Assembly (NCBI GenBank): GCA_001789645.1
Contig: MGAG01000037.1
Location: 13,345-71,629 of the forward strand
Length of the DNA: 58,285 bases
Direction: 5' to 3'
From: Candidatus Roizmanbacteria bacterium RIFCSPLOWO2_01_FULL_37_12
Lineage (GTDB): Bacteria > Patescibacteriota > Microgenomatia > UBA1406 > GWC2-37-13
This document shows, in pieces, positions 50,540 to 58,285 of the stretch. A model generated the notes under the pieces. The model made no database searches and was not told the DNA's origin. It saw only the letters and a list, made by a program, of their open reading frames with translations. Position 1 is the stretch's first letter; every line of letters begins with the position of its first letter. The position numbers and the translations under genes were made by a program.

Positions 50540-52441
50540 ATGGCAAAAATAATCGGTATTGATCTTGGAACAACTAATTCTGCTGTTGCGGTAATGGAGG
50601 GCGGAAAGCCAAAAATTATTCATTCGCAAGAAGGACGCAATGTTATACCATCCGTAGTAGATCCTGTAAAAAGAATCGTTGGTGATGTAGCTAAACGACA
50701 GATGGTAATAAATCCTAAAAATACAATTTTTTCAATTAAGAGATTGATGGGCAGGAGATATTCGGATGAATCTGTAAAGCTCGATATCAAATGGTTACCC
50801 TACAAAATTAAAGAAGGAAGGGATGAGATGGCCGACGTTGAGGTTGAGGGAAAGACCTATACTCCGCAAGAAATTTCAGCCATGATTCTGCAAAAAATCA
50901 AGACTGACGCAGAAACATATCTGGGAGAAAAAGTTGAAAAAGCCGTTATCACAGTTCCGGCTTATTTCGACGATTCACAAAGACAGGCAACCAAGCAAGC
51001 CGGAGAGATCGCCGGACTTGAAGTCGTAAGAATTTTAAACGAGCCGACCGCTGCAGCTTTAGCTTACGGTCTTGATAAAAAACATACCCACACAATCGCA
51101 GTCTACGATTTGGGTGGTGGAACGTTTGACATTACTGTTTTAGAACTTGGTGAGGGAGTGTTCCAGGTTAAAGCAACCAACGGAGATACTCATCTTGGCG
51201 GTGATGATTTTGACAAGGTTATATTAGATTTTATAGCAGAAGAGTTTAAAAAAGAAAATGGTGTTGATCTAAGACGTGATCCACAAGCTTTACAGAGGAT
51301 CAGAGATGCTGCAGAAAAAGCAAAAATAGAACTGTCAACGTCTAAAGAAACAGAGGTAAACCTTCCCTTTGTTACGGTTAGAGACGGGCAGCCGTTACAT
51401 CTTGTCATGAAGTTAACAAGGGCAAAGTTGGAGTCTTTGGTAGGATCTCTGATTGAGAAAACCATAGAACCAGTTAGGGCCTGCCTTAAGGATGCCAAAG
51501 TCGATGTTGCAAAAATAAATGAAGTTGTGTTGGTTGGCGGAATGACCAGAATGCCAAAGGTGATCGAGACAGTTAAGGAATTCTTTGGCAAAGATCCAAA
51601 TAGATCGGTGAATCCGGATGAAGTTGTGGCAATCGGCGCCGCTGTACAGGCGGGAGTTTTGACGGGTGAAACAAAAGATGTCGTACTTCTGGATGTTACG
51701 CCATTGACATTAGGAGTAGAGACGTTAGGTAGTGTCATGACGCCTCTAATTAACAGGAATACTACAGTACCTACGGCAAAATCGGAAGTTTTTTCAACAG
51801 CCGGAGACAATCAAACGCAGGTAGAGATTCATATTCTCCAAGGGGAAAGACCATTGGCTAAAGATAATAAATCCCTTGGCAGATTTATTTTGGACGGAAT
51901 TCCTCCGGCTCCAAGGGGAGTTCCGCAGATAGAAGTTACTTTTGATCTCGACGCCAATGGGATTTTGACTGTTACGGCCAAAGATAAGGCAACGGGGAAG
52001 TCTCAAGCTATTAAAATAACCGGATCAACGGGTTTAAGTAAAGACGAGATTGAAAAGATGAAAGAAGAAGCGGAAAAACATGCGGATGAAGATAAAAAAG
52101 AAAAAGAAAAAATTGAGATCAAGAACAAGGCGGACAATATGATCTATGTGGCTGAAAAGTCCTTGAAAGATGCAGGTGACAAAGCGCCAAAGGATATCAA
52201 AGAAGAAGTAGAAAAGAAAATAAAGGATCTTAAAGATTCTTTGGAAAAAGGTTCGAGCGAAGAACTGGAAAAAAAGACTAAGGATTTGTCAGATGCCTTA
52301 ACCAAGATCGGACAAGGAATGTATAACAAACCAGGTGAACAAAAGGGGCCGCAGACTACTACTCCACCGGATGAAGGTGGAAAGAAAAAGGACGAAAAAA
52401 AATCTAAAAAAGATGTCGAAGAAGGTGAAGTTGTAGGATAA
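50540..52441 (+). CDS. dnaK: Chaperone DnaK (Hsp70)
   Basis: A 633-residue Hsp70. ATPase domain motifs: [18 protein letters not shown] (4-21), [53 protein letters not shown] and [13 protein letters not shown]. The substrate domain includes [13 protein letters not shown] and NTTVP. The C-terminal lid is helical and ends in a charged tail, without the usual EEVxD. It sits third in the hrcA-grpE-dnaK-dnaJ operon. Confidence 0.98.
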   Translation: MAKIIGIDLGTTNSAVAVMEGGKPKIIHSQEGRNVIPSVVDPVKRIVGDVAKRQMVINPKNTIFSIKRLMGRRYSDESVKLDIKWLPYKIKEGRDEMADVEVEGKTYTPQEISAMILQKIKTDAETYLGEKVEKAVITVPAYFDDSQRQATKQAGEIAGLEVVRILNEPTAAALAYGLDKKHTHTIAVYDLGGGTFDITVLELGEGVFQVKATNGDTHLGGDDFDKVILDFIAEEFKKENGVDLRRDPQALQRIRDAAEKAKIELSTSKETEVNLPFVTVRDGQPLHLVMKLTRAKLESLVGSLIEKTIEPVRACLKDAKVDVAKINEVVLVGGMTRMPKVIETVKEFFGKDPNRSVNPDEVVAIGAAVQAGVLTGETKDVVLLDVTPLTLGVETLGSVMTPLINRNTTVPTAKSEVFSTAGDNQTQVEIHILQGERPLAKDNKSLGRFILDGIPPAPRGVPQIEVTFDLDANGILTVTAKDKATGKSQAIKITGSTGLSKDEIEKMKEEAEKHADEDKKEKEKIEIKNKADNMIYVAEKSLKDAGDKAPKDIKEEVEKKIKDLKDSLEKGSSEELEKKTKDLSDALTKIGQGMYNKPGEQKGPQTTTPPDEGGKKKDEKKSKKDVEEGEVVG

Positions 52442-52443
52442 AG

Positions 52444-52531
52444 CATGTAACACGAAACATGTAACTTGTAACATTTTAAAATGTCATGCCACGACTTTCT
52501 TGTGTTACATGTTATATGTTACATGTTAAAT
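52444..52531. repeat. Inverted heptad arrays between dnaK and dnaJ
   Basis: The left part consists of 7-base words CATGTAA, CACGAAA, CATGTAA and then CTTGTAA (52444-52471). The right part, inverted, has AACATGT and AACATAT words on the minus strand (52502-52531). The words differ from those of the S23 elements, but the layout, direct heptads facing their inverted copies, is the same. No gene lies inside. Confidence 0.65.
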
Positions 52532-52535
52532 AAAA

Positions 52536-53393
52536 ATGGCAGATTACTATGAATTACTCGGCGTTTCCAAAAATGCTTCAGATGCAGAGATAAAAGCAGC
52601 ATACAGAAAACAAGCATTAAAGTGGCATCCTGATAGAAATAAATCTCCCGACGCAAACGCGAAATTTAAAGAAATAAATAAAGCTTTTGAAGTATTAGCC
52701 GATCCCAAGAAAAAAGAGATGTACGATCAGTACGGTGAAGAAGCATTCAGTCGGAGCGGTTATGGAGGGGGCGGGGGACAGACATATCAGCAAGGACCTT
52801 TTACTTATACTTATTCCAGTTCGGGAGGAAATCCGTTTGAAGGGATGGATTTTGGCGGATTTTCCGATCCTTTTGAGATCTTCGAGCAGTTTTTCGGATT
52901 CCAATCGCCCTTTCAAAGAGGCGGGAGAAGAGCAAGGCGCGAAGTCTATGAGCTCGATTTGACTTTTGATGAAGCTGTGCACGGTGTAGAAAAAACCACG
53001 GTGATTAAGGGAGACCGAAAAGTGATTAAAATTCCGGCAGGTGTTGACAGCGGGAACAGAATAAGATTTTCCGATTTTGATGTCCAGGTATCGGTCAGAC
53101 CTCATGCTTATTTTAAACGTGACGGGCAGGATATTTACTTGGAAAAAGAAATTTCCTATCCTCTGGCAGTTCTCGGTGGAGCTGTGAATGTGGTGACTAT
53201 TAATGATTCTGTAAATCTTAAGGTTCGTCCGGGAACAAAATCAGGGACAACTCTCAGACTCCGGGGTCAGGGAATTCCATATCCAAATTCTTCACGTCGT
53301 GGTGACCAGTATGTAGTTTACCGTATCAAAGTCCCCGAACGAGTTTCTTCAAAAGCAAAAAAGTTATTAGAAGAGCTGAAAGAAGAGATTTAA
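52536..53393 (+). CDS. dnaJ: J-domain co-chaperone DnaJ, zinc-finger-less
   Basis: A 285-residue J-protein of the class B (CbpA) type. The J domain (1-70) includes HPD in [10 protein letters not shown]; a Gly/Phe-rich region (about 75-130) follows, then the C-terminal substrate domains with [13 protein letters not shown] and [13 protein letters not shown] and [16 protein letters not shown]. The four CxxCxGxG repeats of class A DnaJ are missing. It follows dnaK after 94 bases containing inverted heptad arrays. Confidence 0.95.
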   Translation: MADYYELLGVSKNASDAEIKAAYRKQALKWHPDRNKSPDANAKFKEINKAFEVLADPKKKEMYDQYGEEAFSRSGYGGGGGQTYQQGPFTYTYSSSGGNPFEGMDFGGFSDPFEIFEQFFGFQSPFQRGGRRARREVYELDLTFDEAVHGVEKTTVIKGDRKVIKIPAGVDSGNRIRFSDFDVQVSVRPHAYFKRDGQDIYLEKEISYPLAVLGGAVNVVTINDSVNLKVRPGTKSGTTLRLRGQGIPYPNSSRRGDQYVVYRIKVPERVSSKAKKLLEELKEEI

Positions 53394-53399
53394 TAATTA

Positions 53400-53588
53400 C
53401 TATGAGGGAGTTGTCCTTGTTATTTTATTTATTTCTCGTTTTTTTTCTGGAGAAATTCCACCACGTCCGGCCTGATCCTTAGCATGCTCTCTTAATATTT
53501 CTCGAACTTCACGTTGCAACTGTCTTTTCTTAATTACTTCCTGCGATGGACGTTTCTTTGGTTTGGCAACGTAAACGATTCTTTCCAT
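53400..53588 (-). CDS. Small basic protein of unknown function
   Basis: A 62-residue ORF, Lys/Arg-rich and helical (KKRPSQEVIKKRQLQREVREILREH), which could bind nucleic acid or ribosomes. No family recognised. It is convergent with dnaJ, starting divergent from epmA. Moderate support: good length for a small gene, no overlap with any other gene. Confidence 0.5.
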   Translation of the reverse strand: MERIVYVAKPKKRPSQEVIKKRQLQREVREILREHAKDQAGRGGISPEKKREINKITRTTPS

Positions 53589-53687
53589 ATGGATCTATAT
53601 TACTTCTTCTTCTTCTTTTCTTGTCAAGGGGCGCAGAAAAGTGTCAAAATAGTAGATATTAGTTATTTGATATTAGATAATAGGAAA

Positions 53688-54773
53688 ATGCGGATAAAAT
53701 CAAACATCCAAAATCTAAATAACTACAAAATCCAACTTCAGGTTGAACAGGCCGTGCATGAATTTATGCAATATAAAGGATATCTAAAATTGGACTTGCC
53801 GGTTATGAGTCCGGCACTGATTCCGGAATCCTATCTTGAGATCTTTGAGACTGAGTTTAATTATTTCAAGAGGAAGGAGAAATTATATCTAACACCCTCA
53901 CCGGAATTATTTATGAAAAGACTTTTAACACAAGGAATTGGAGACATTTATTATCTGGGAAAATCTTTCCGAAACAGCGAACCCAATTCCAGTTTTCATC
54001 TGCCCGAGTTTACAATGCTGGAATTTTATAAAGTTGGAGTAACTTACCTTGAACTGTCCAATGAGATATTGGAAATGATGAGATTTATTGCTGACAAAAT
54101 TACGCGTACGCGGAATTTTGTCCATAAGAAAATAAATAAAACTTTATTTTATCAGGGAAGAAAAATATCTTTTGAAAAATGGGAAAAATTTACTGTTGCG
54201 CAGGCTTTTGAAAAATTTGCACAAATTAAAGAAAAAGAATTGTTTAATGAAAAATTATTCTTGGAAAGGGCTAAGGAAAAAGGATATATAATTGATTATT
54301 CTTCGAGTGGAATCGAGAAGAATAAAAGTAGTTCTCGACAAGCTCGAACTGTAAACTTCACATTTCAGGATATATTTTCTCAGTTAATTGCACAGGAAAT
54401 TGAGCCTAAGTTGGGTATAAGCGGATACCCGACAATGTTATATGATTATCCTAAAGAAATGTCCTCGTTGGCTAAACTGAGTATGGATGGAAAAACTGCC
54501 AAGCGTGTTGAATTTTATATTAACGGTATTGAGGTTGGCGGTTGTTGTGAAGAATTAAACGACTGGAGAGAACAGGACATTAGATTTAAAAGGGAAAATC
54601 TAAAAAGGAAAAAGGAGAGTAAAATAAACCATCGTGTTGACAATGGGTTCATTGAGGCATTAAAATATGGCCTACCCGATTGTACGGGAGCAGGCATCGG
54701 CTTCGAGAGGTTAGCAATGATATACGCTGGAGTAAGTTCAATTGAGGAGTTGAAGTTAATTAATATTAGTTAA
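53688..54773 (+). CDS. epmA: EF-P lysyltransferase-like EpmA (GenX/PoxA)
   Basis: A 361-residue class II lysyl-tRNA synthetase paralogue without the anticodon domain. It matches EpmA: MKRLLTQGIGDIYYLGKSFRN, LPEFTMLEFY, the acceptor region VEFYINGIEVGGCCEELNDWREQDIRF and the closing IEALKYGLPDCTGAGIGFERLAMIYAG. EpmA links beta-lysine to EF-P, and efp is the next gene, which is strong support. I start at ATG 53688, where homology begins. Two in-frame repeats lie inside: DKITRTRNFV (ACGCG palindrome) and YSSS...SSRQART (TCGAG element). EpmB is not in the window. Confidence 0.9.
   Translation: MRIKSNIQNLNNYKIQLQVEQAVHEFMQYKGYLKLDLPVMSPALIPESYLEIFETEFNYFKRKEKLYLTPSPELFMKRLLTQGIGDIYYLGKSFRNSEPNSSFHLPEFTMLEFYKVGVTYLELSNEILEMMRFIADKITRTRNFVHKKINKTLFYQGRKISFEKWEKFTVAQAFEKFAQIKEKELFNEKLFLERAKEKGYIIDYSSSGIEKNKSSSRQARTVNFTFQDIFSQLIAQEIEPKLGISGYPTMLYDYPKEMSSLAKLSMDGKTAKRVEFYINGIEVGGCCEELNDWREQDIRFKRENLKRKKESKINHRVDNGFIEALKYGLPDCTGAGIGFERLAMIYAGVSSIEELKLINIS
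54093..54122. repeat. ACGCG palindrome, copy 4, in frame inside epmA
   Basis: A 30-base palindrome, 14 of 15 positions paired, core CGCGTACGCG with arms GACAAAATT and AATTTTGTC. It encodes DKITRTRNFV in EpmA, in a different reading frame from the copy in nfo. Confidence 0.85.
54298..54350 (+). repeat. In-frame palindromic repeat (TCGAG family) in epmA
   Basis: Blocks ATTCTTCGAGTGGAA, TCGAGAAG and a 21-mer starting AGTTCTCGACAAG occur in the same order as in recJ. The gene reads them in the same frame, giving DYSSSGIEKNKSSSRQART. Confidence 0.75.
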
Positions 54774-54776
54774 AAT

Positions 54777-54866
54777 GTCATGCTGAACTTGTTTCAGCAT
54801 CTTTCCTAAAAGATCCTGAAATATATTCAGGATGACGGGAGGTTGGATTCCCGCTTTCGCGGGAAT
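54777..54866. repeat. GTCAT...ATGAC repeat, copy 5, plus a third hairpin
   Basis: The double hairpin (54777-54836) pairs TGCTGAA with TTCAGCA and ATCCTGAA with TTCAGGAT. A third hairpin, ATTCCCGC with GCGGGAAT (54847-54866), follows, also ending in GAC. It lies between epmA and efp and runs up to the efp start. Confidence 0.75.
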
Positions 54867-54879
54867 GACATACAAAAAT

Positions 54880-55446
54880 ATGAAAACAAGTGCCGGAAGT
54901 TTAAAAAAAGGTGATTTTTTATTTTATCAAGGAGAAATCTGGCAGATACAAAAAGCCGACTTTTATTCACCCGGCAAGGGATCTGCCCTAATGAAGACGA
55001 AAATTAAAAATTTAATAACCGGTAAAAATATTGATTATACCCTTAAGACGGCTGAAACTGCTGAGACAATTGACGTTGAAAGCATCGAGCTTCAGTATTT
55101 ATATAAAGATGCGGAAAATCTCCACTTCATGGACGAACGAACTTATCAACAATATACTATCCCAGCAAGCATTGTCGGTCGAGCCACAGACTTTATGCTG
55201 GAAGGGAATAAATATTTCGTCTATATCCATGATGAAAAGCCATTGACAGTGAGACCGCAGATGAGTGTCAGATTAAAAGTGACGGAAACCGAGGATGCCG
55301 CAAAAGGCGATACGGTTACAGGAGCAAAAAAACCGGCCAAAGTTGAAACAGGAGTAATAATTCAGGTACCCCTATTTGTTAAAGTCGGCGACACTGTAGC
55401 CATTAATCCGGAAACAGGAGAGTATACTGAACGAGTAAAAGTATAA
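54880..55446 (+). CDS. efp: Translation elongation factor P
   Basis: A 188-residue EF-P that relieves ribosome stalling at polyproline. Three OB-like domains; the modification loop is FYSPGKGSALMK, where Lys33 is the residue that EpmA would modify. The C-terminal region has VKVGDTVAINPETGEYTERV. I start at ATG 54880; the 16 in-frame residues before it (GWIPAFAGMT type) are translated repeat DNA, not protein. It follows epmA. Confidence 0.95.
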   Translation: MKTSAGSLKKGDFLFYQGEIWQIQKADFYSPGKGSALMKTKIKNLITGKNIDYTLKTAETAETIDVESIELQYLYKDAENLHFMDERTYQQYTIPASIVGRATDFMLEGNKYFVYIHDEKPLTVRPQMSVRLKVTETEDAAKGDTVTGAKKPAKVETGVIIQVPLFVKVGDTVAINPETGEYTERVKV

Positions 55447-55552
55447 TACGAATGTTACGAATGAAAAATGCAAATTATACTAATTATCCGAATAAAATCT
55501 GAATTAGCATAATTCGCAGCATTTGCATAAGGATTTGCATCATTCGTATCAT
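55447..55552. repeat. Inverted 9-base word arrays between efp and the RodZ-like gene
   Basis: Left words such as TACGAATG, ATGCAAAT, ACTAATTAT recur at 9-base spacing. The right half, read on the minus strand, has ATACGAATG, ATGCAAATC and similar words, so the two halves can form a long imperfect hairpin. No gene lies inside. Confidence 0.55.
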
Positions 55553-55557
55553 ATTTT

Positions 55558-56181
55558 ATGCTTTCAGTTGGGGAAATAATCAAAAAACAAAGAGAAAGGT
55601 TAAATATAGATTTTAATGAGGTAGAAAGAGCCATCAAAGTAAGAAAAAAATTTTTGCTTGCCGTCGAACAAAACAATTGGGCAATTTTTTCCTCCAGAGT
55701 TTACATTTCGGGAATTATTAAAAATTACTCCTTATTTTTAGGATTGGATCCCAATACAACTTTGGCGTTTTTCAGGAGAGATTACGAAAGACAAGAAGCG
55801 ATCAAATTTAAAAGAAGATTGGCCGGCTATTACTTTACTCCGGAAACAAAAAAAGCTTTTATTGTAGTTTTAGTTTTTATATTTGCATTATTTTTTGGCT
55901 ATTTTGGATTTCAATTAACATTATATTTTTCACCTCCTAAAATAACTATCCTTTCACCTAAGACTGATTTTTTTCAGAAAAAAGATAGGGTAAAAATACT
56001 GGCGAAGACGGAAAAAGATGCGACTGTTACCATCTTAGGAGAAAGGGTATATCAAAATACCGATGGACTTTTTGAGATTGAATTCCCTCTAAAAAAAGGA
56101 AAAAACGAATTAGTGATTGAGGTCGTCGGAGCTAATGGCAGAAAAGCCGTGTTTAAAAAAATATTCGAGAGAAACAACTAA
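55558..56181 (+). CDS. RodZ-like protein: HTH, membrane helix, extracellular beta domain
   Basis: A 207-residue protein. Residues 5-75 form the RodZ-type helix-turn-helix (VGEIIKKQRERLNIDFNEVERAIKVRKKFLLAVEQNNW), residues about 102-122 a membrane helix, and residues 125-205 a beta-sandwich (PPKITILSPKTDFFQKKDRV, then DGLFEIEFPLKKGKNELVIEV). RodZ couples the cell-wall machinery to MreB; no mreB is in the window, so the cell-shape role is inference. It converges on radA with a 4-base overlap. Confidence 0.82.
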   Translation: MLSVGEIIKKQRERLNIDFNEVERAIKVRKKFLLAVEQNNWAIFSSRVYISGIIKNYSLFLGLDPNTTLAFFRRDYERQEAIKFKRRLAGYYFTPETKKAFIVVLVFIFALFFGYFGFQLTLYFSPPKITILSPKTDFFQKKDRVKILAKTEKDATVTILGERVYQNTDGLFEIEFPLKKGKNELVIEVVGANGRKAVFKKIFERNN

Positions 56182-57458
56182 AGAATATTTTTTAGCATTT
56201 TAATATGGGGGAGGTTGGCAGAAGAATAGATATTTTTAAAGCCAAGTCTTTTAGCCTCTTGGAGTATTTTATCTTCAAAGTATACCTTTCTCACTTCTCC
56301 CAAAAGACCAACTTCGCCTACAAATAATGATTTTATGGGAAGAGGTCTATTGTTGAGCGACGAAATTAAAGAAACAATTAGTCCTAAATCAGAAGCGGTT
56401 GATTTAATATTTACTCCGCCAATGACATTTACATAGATATCAAATTTATCCAAGGGATGGTTTAGATATTTTCTGACAACTGCCAACAGGAGTAGAACTT
56501 TGTTATAGTCGAGCCCTTTGACTACACGTCTGGGGATGGCGAGGATTGTAGGAACGGCCAGAGTTTGGATCTCAAAGTATAACACCCGTTTGCCTTCCAA
56601 AACACCGGTTACCGCTTTTCCGACTTCTTCCTTGTTATCAACAAAAATTAAAGGATTGGTTACCTCGGTTAATCCGATTTGTTTCATTTCAAAGATTCCG
56701 ATTTCATCGGTAGAACCAAACCGGTTTTTACCGGAGCGAAGGATCCTAAAGTTTGATACTTTTTCTCCCTCAAAATTCAACACACAGTCGACCATATGCT
56801 CCAAACTTTTAGGTCCGGCAATTTCACCGCCTTTAGTAATATGACCGACGATAATCATGGCTAATTTAAGTTTTTTTGCGGCTGTTATCAGCTGTATGGC
56901 GCATTCTTTTAATTGCGAAACGCTACCGGGTGTTCCGTCAACATTTTTTGAATAAACGGTTTGGATTGAATCGATGACGACGATATCAATGTCACTATTC
57001 ACTTCAGCCAGACCTTCAACGATACCTTCTATTTGGAGGTCTTCGGAAAAGAGAAAATTTGACAGATTTACATTTAATCTTTCGGCTCGGTCTTTGACTT
57101 GATCGGCGGATTCTTCACCTGAAATATACAGGTTATTAATTTTAGAAAGCGACTGGAGGAGAAGCGTTGATTTTCCGACACCAGGTTCGCCGGTCAAGAG
57201 TACTACTTCACCGGGAATAATTCCTCCTCCCAAAACCCGGTCAAATTCAAAAATACCGGTTTTGAGTCTGTCTTTTCTAAGGGATTGGATTTTCTTGAAG
57301 GGAGTAATTGTCAGTTTTTTAGTATCCTCGGAACTTTTTTCAGCTTCACGAATGGATTTGGGAGCTTCTTTCAGAGTATTGAATTCGCCGCAATTTGGAC
57401 AGCGACCAAGCCACGAACCGGAGCCGTAACCGCACTGATTACAGATAAAAAATGACAT
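56178..57458 (-). CDS. radA: DNA repair protein RadA
   Basis: A 426-residue RecA-like branch-migration factor. It has a C4 zinc finger (CNQCGYGSGSWLGRCPNCG, 6-23), Walker A GEPGVGKSTLL (near 90), the RadA-specific SGKNRFGSTDEIG (near 242) and a C-terminal Lon-protease-like domain with VIGGVNIKSTASDLGL and LFVGEVGLLGEVRKV. Length and motif order are normal. Confidence 0.96.
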   Translation of the reverse strand: MSFFICNQCGYGSGSWLGRCPNCGEFNTLKEAPKSIREAEKSSEDTKKLTITPFKKIQSLRKDRLKTGIFEFDRVLGGGIIPGEVVLLTGEPGVGKSTLLLQSLSKINNLYISGEESADQVKDRAERLNVNLSNFLFSEDLQIEGIVEGLAEVNSDIDIVVIDSIQTVYSKNVDGTPGSVSQLKECAIQLITAAKKLKLAMIIVGHITKGGEIAGPKSLEHMVDCVLNFEGEKVSNFRILRSGKNRFGSTDEIGIFEMKQIGLTEVTNPLIFVDNKEEVGKAVTGVLEGKRVLYFEIQTLAVPTILAIPRRVVKGLDYNKVLLLLAVVRKYLNHPLDKFDIYVNVIGGVNIKSTASDLGLIVSLISSLNNRPLPIKSLFVGEVGLLGEVRKVYFEDKILQEAKRLGFKNIYSSANLPHIKMLKNIL

Positions 57459-57459
57459 T

Positions 57460-57580
57460 CATTAAATTTCTAATTTCTAATATCTAATTTCTAATCAATG
57501 ACATAATGACTAAATGATAAAATTAGGAATTTGATCTTAGGAAATTATTTAGATCAATTAGGTTAGTTAGAAATTAGGTC
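57460..57580. repeat. Inverted heptad arrays between radA and argS
   Basis: TTTCTAA or TATCTAA words repeat four times without gaps at 57467-57494. The right half, read on the minus strand, carries CCTAATT and CTAACTAACC words. This is the heptad layout of the other arrays with a different word. Confidence 0.6.
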
Positions 57581-57587
57581 AATTCAT

Positions 57588-58285
57588 TTACATTTTCTCT
57601 ACAGTTTTTATTCCCAACAAATATAATCCATTCTTTAAAACCTGTCCGGTGGCATTGGTTAATAATAGGCGAAAGTTTTTTGTTTCATTTTCCGCATCCA
57701 ATATCTTATGTTTTTGATAAAAAAGATTATATTTTTGCGCCAAATCATAAAGATAATTAGCTATTAGATTCGGTGCTAGATTTTTTGCTGCTTCAAAAAC
57801 AACTTCTGAAAAATTTGCTAACGTTATTAATAATTCCTTCTCCTCTCTCTCGTAATGGTTGATGCCATTTAACCCACGGCCGTGGTCTATATGGTAATCA
57901 ATTTTTTTGAGGACGCTTTGGGTACGTACAAAAGTATAGAGAATATACGGTCCGGAGTTACCCTCGAGCGATATGGATTCGTCAAAGTCAAAAGAGATCT
58001 GTGAGTAGACATCTTGTTTTAGGAAAGAGTATTTAACAGCGGCAATTGCAATTGTTTCAGCGACATCTTTATCAAGTTTAAACTTGTCTAAAATTTTTTC
58101 TTTGGTTTTATCGATTAACCATTCAGCTTCTACTACATTCCCGGTTCGGGACGACATCTTTCCTTCCTTTAGTTTTACCCATTCATAAGCCAGGTGATAT
58201 TGTTTACCTTTAAATTTTTTTTCATCCAAAAGTTCCTCGACTTTGAAAGTAACTTTGAAGAAGCTTTTTTGTTCTGGTGTCACAA
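57588..58285 (-). CDS. argS: Arginyl-tRNA synthetase, C-terminal part (cut by the window edge)
   Basis: At least 231 residues of ArgRS; the N-terminal part lies beyond the right edge. Seen: the KMSKS-equivalent GKMSSRTGNVVEAEWLID near the left end of the fragment, GNSGPYILYTFVRTQSVLKK, and the anticodon-binding helical domain ending in GLYLLGIKTVEKM. The internal GTG at 58283 is not a start. Confidence 0.93.
   Translation of the reverse strand, partial: VTPEQKSFFKVTFKVEELLDEKKFKGKQYHLAYEWVKLKEGKMSSRTGNVVEAEWLIDKTKEKILDKFKLDKDVAETIAIAAVKYSFLKQDVYSQISFDFDESISLEGNSGPYILYTFVRTQSVLKKIDYHIDHGRGLNGINHYEREEKELLITLANFSEVVFEAAKNLAPNLIANYLYDLAQKYNLFYQKHKILDAENETKNFRLLLTNATGQVLKNGLYLLGIKTVEKM

Noticed and set aside
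53514-53687. 58-residue N-terminal extension of EpmA, including a Phe run
   Set aside because: It overlaps the small basic gene on the other strand and has no match to EpmA. The start at 53688 fits the family.
54832-54879. Longer EF-P with an N-terminal extension
   Set aside because: The extra residues are translated hairpin repeat (GWIPAFAGMT type), and EF-P homology begins at the ATG 54880.

Overview
The window looks like a chromosomal segment of a Candidate Phyla Radiation (Patescibacteria) bacterium, most likely a Microgenomates (OP11) lineage. This is inferred from gene content, not from a marker tree. The signs are DUF4012, DUF4446, DUF3048 and DUF5679 genes, short HrcA, IF-2 and AspRS forms, a single-TM surface protein with a Thr/Pro stalk, EpmA next to EF-P, and several orphan S23/four-helix-bundle genes. 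TGA ends many genes, so the code is standard. Good Shine-Dalgarno sequences occur (for example at 13298 and 40405), but several promoters sit so close to ATG that leaderless mRNAs are likely. No rRNA, tRNA or CRISPR was recognised.

Layout. 0.2-1.7 kb: two stalked surface proteins. 1.7-4.1 kb: RNA repair operon (archease, RtcB, a YkuK-type RNase H-fold protein). 4.1-5.2 kb: an S23 plus kinase unit bounded by inverted arrays of 7-base words. 5.2-8.5 kb: protease-less Lon ATPase, groES, groEL. 8.5-13.6 kb: copper island on the minus strand (CsoR, DUF305, cupredoxin, S23, CopA, SafE-cupredoxin, HMA chaperone). 13.7-15.7 kb: S51 peptidase and a GT1 glycosyltransferase between two palindromes. 15.7-23.0 kb: tightly coupled minus-strand operon (two GH130 proteins, a P-type ATPase, a 45-aa membrane protein, a CysRS-tail/S51 fusion). 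23.2-28.1 kb: envelope genes, a third S23 element and aspS. 28.2-29.7 kb: a structured RNA, small orphan genes and a DUF5678/retropepsin pair. 29.7-39.2 kb: recJ, rmuC, nrnA-like, infB, nusA, bL25, DUF4012. 39.3-48.9 kb: nucleotidyltransferase, ThpR, DUF genes, secDF, MBL hydrolase, ITPase-like protein, CCA enzyme, endonuclease IV. 49.1-53.4 kb: hrcA-grpE-dnaK-dnaJ behind a CIRCE-like site. 53.6-58.3 kb: EpmA, EF-P, RodZ-like, RadA and the C-terminal part of ArgRS.

The most unusual layer is repetitive DNA. (1) S23 genes lie inside inverted arrays of seven-base words, and a gene-less (MITE-like) copy of the same arms lies between groES and groEL. (2) A 28-36 bp palindrome with core ACGCG-CGCGT occurs four times, twice in frame inside conserved genes (endonuclease IV and EpmA). 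(3) A second palindromic element is inserted in frame in RecJ, EpmA and CopA. (4) RecJ additionally carries two in-frame heptad arrays. (5) A GTCAT...ATGAC double-hairpin repeat occurs five times between genes with arm sequences that change together. Together these suggest active or recent spread of small repeats, including into coding sequence, and a possible mobile role for S23 proteins.
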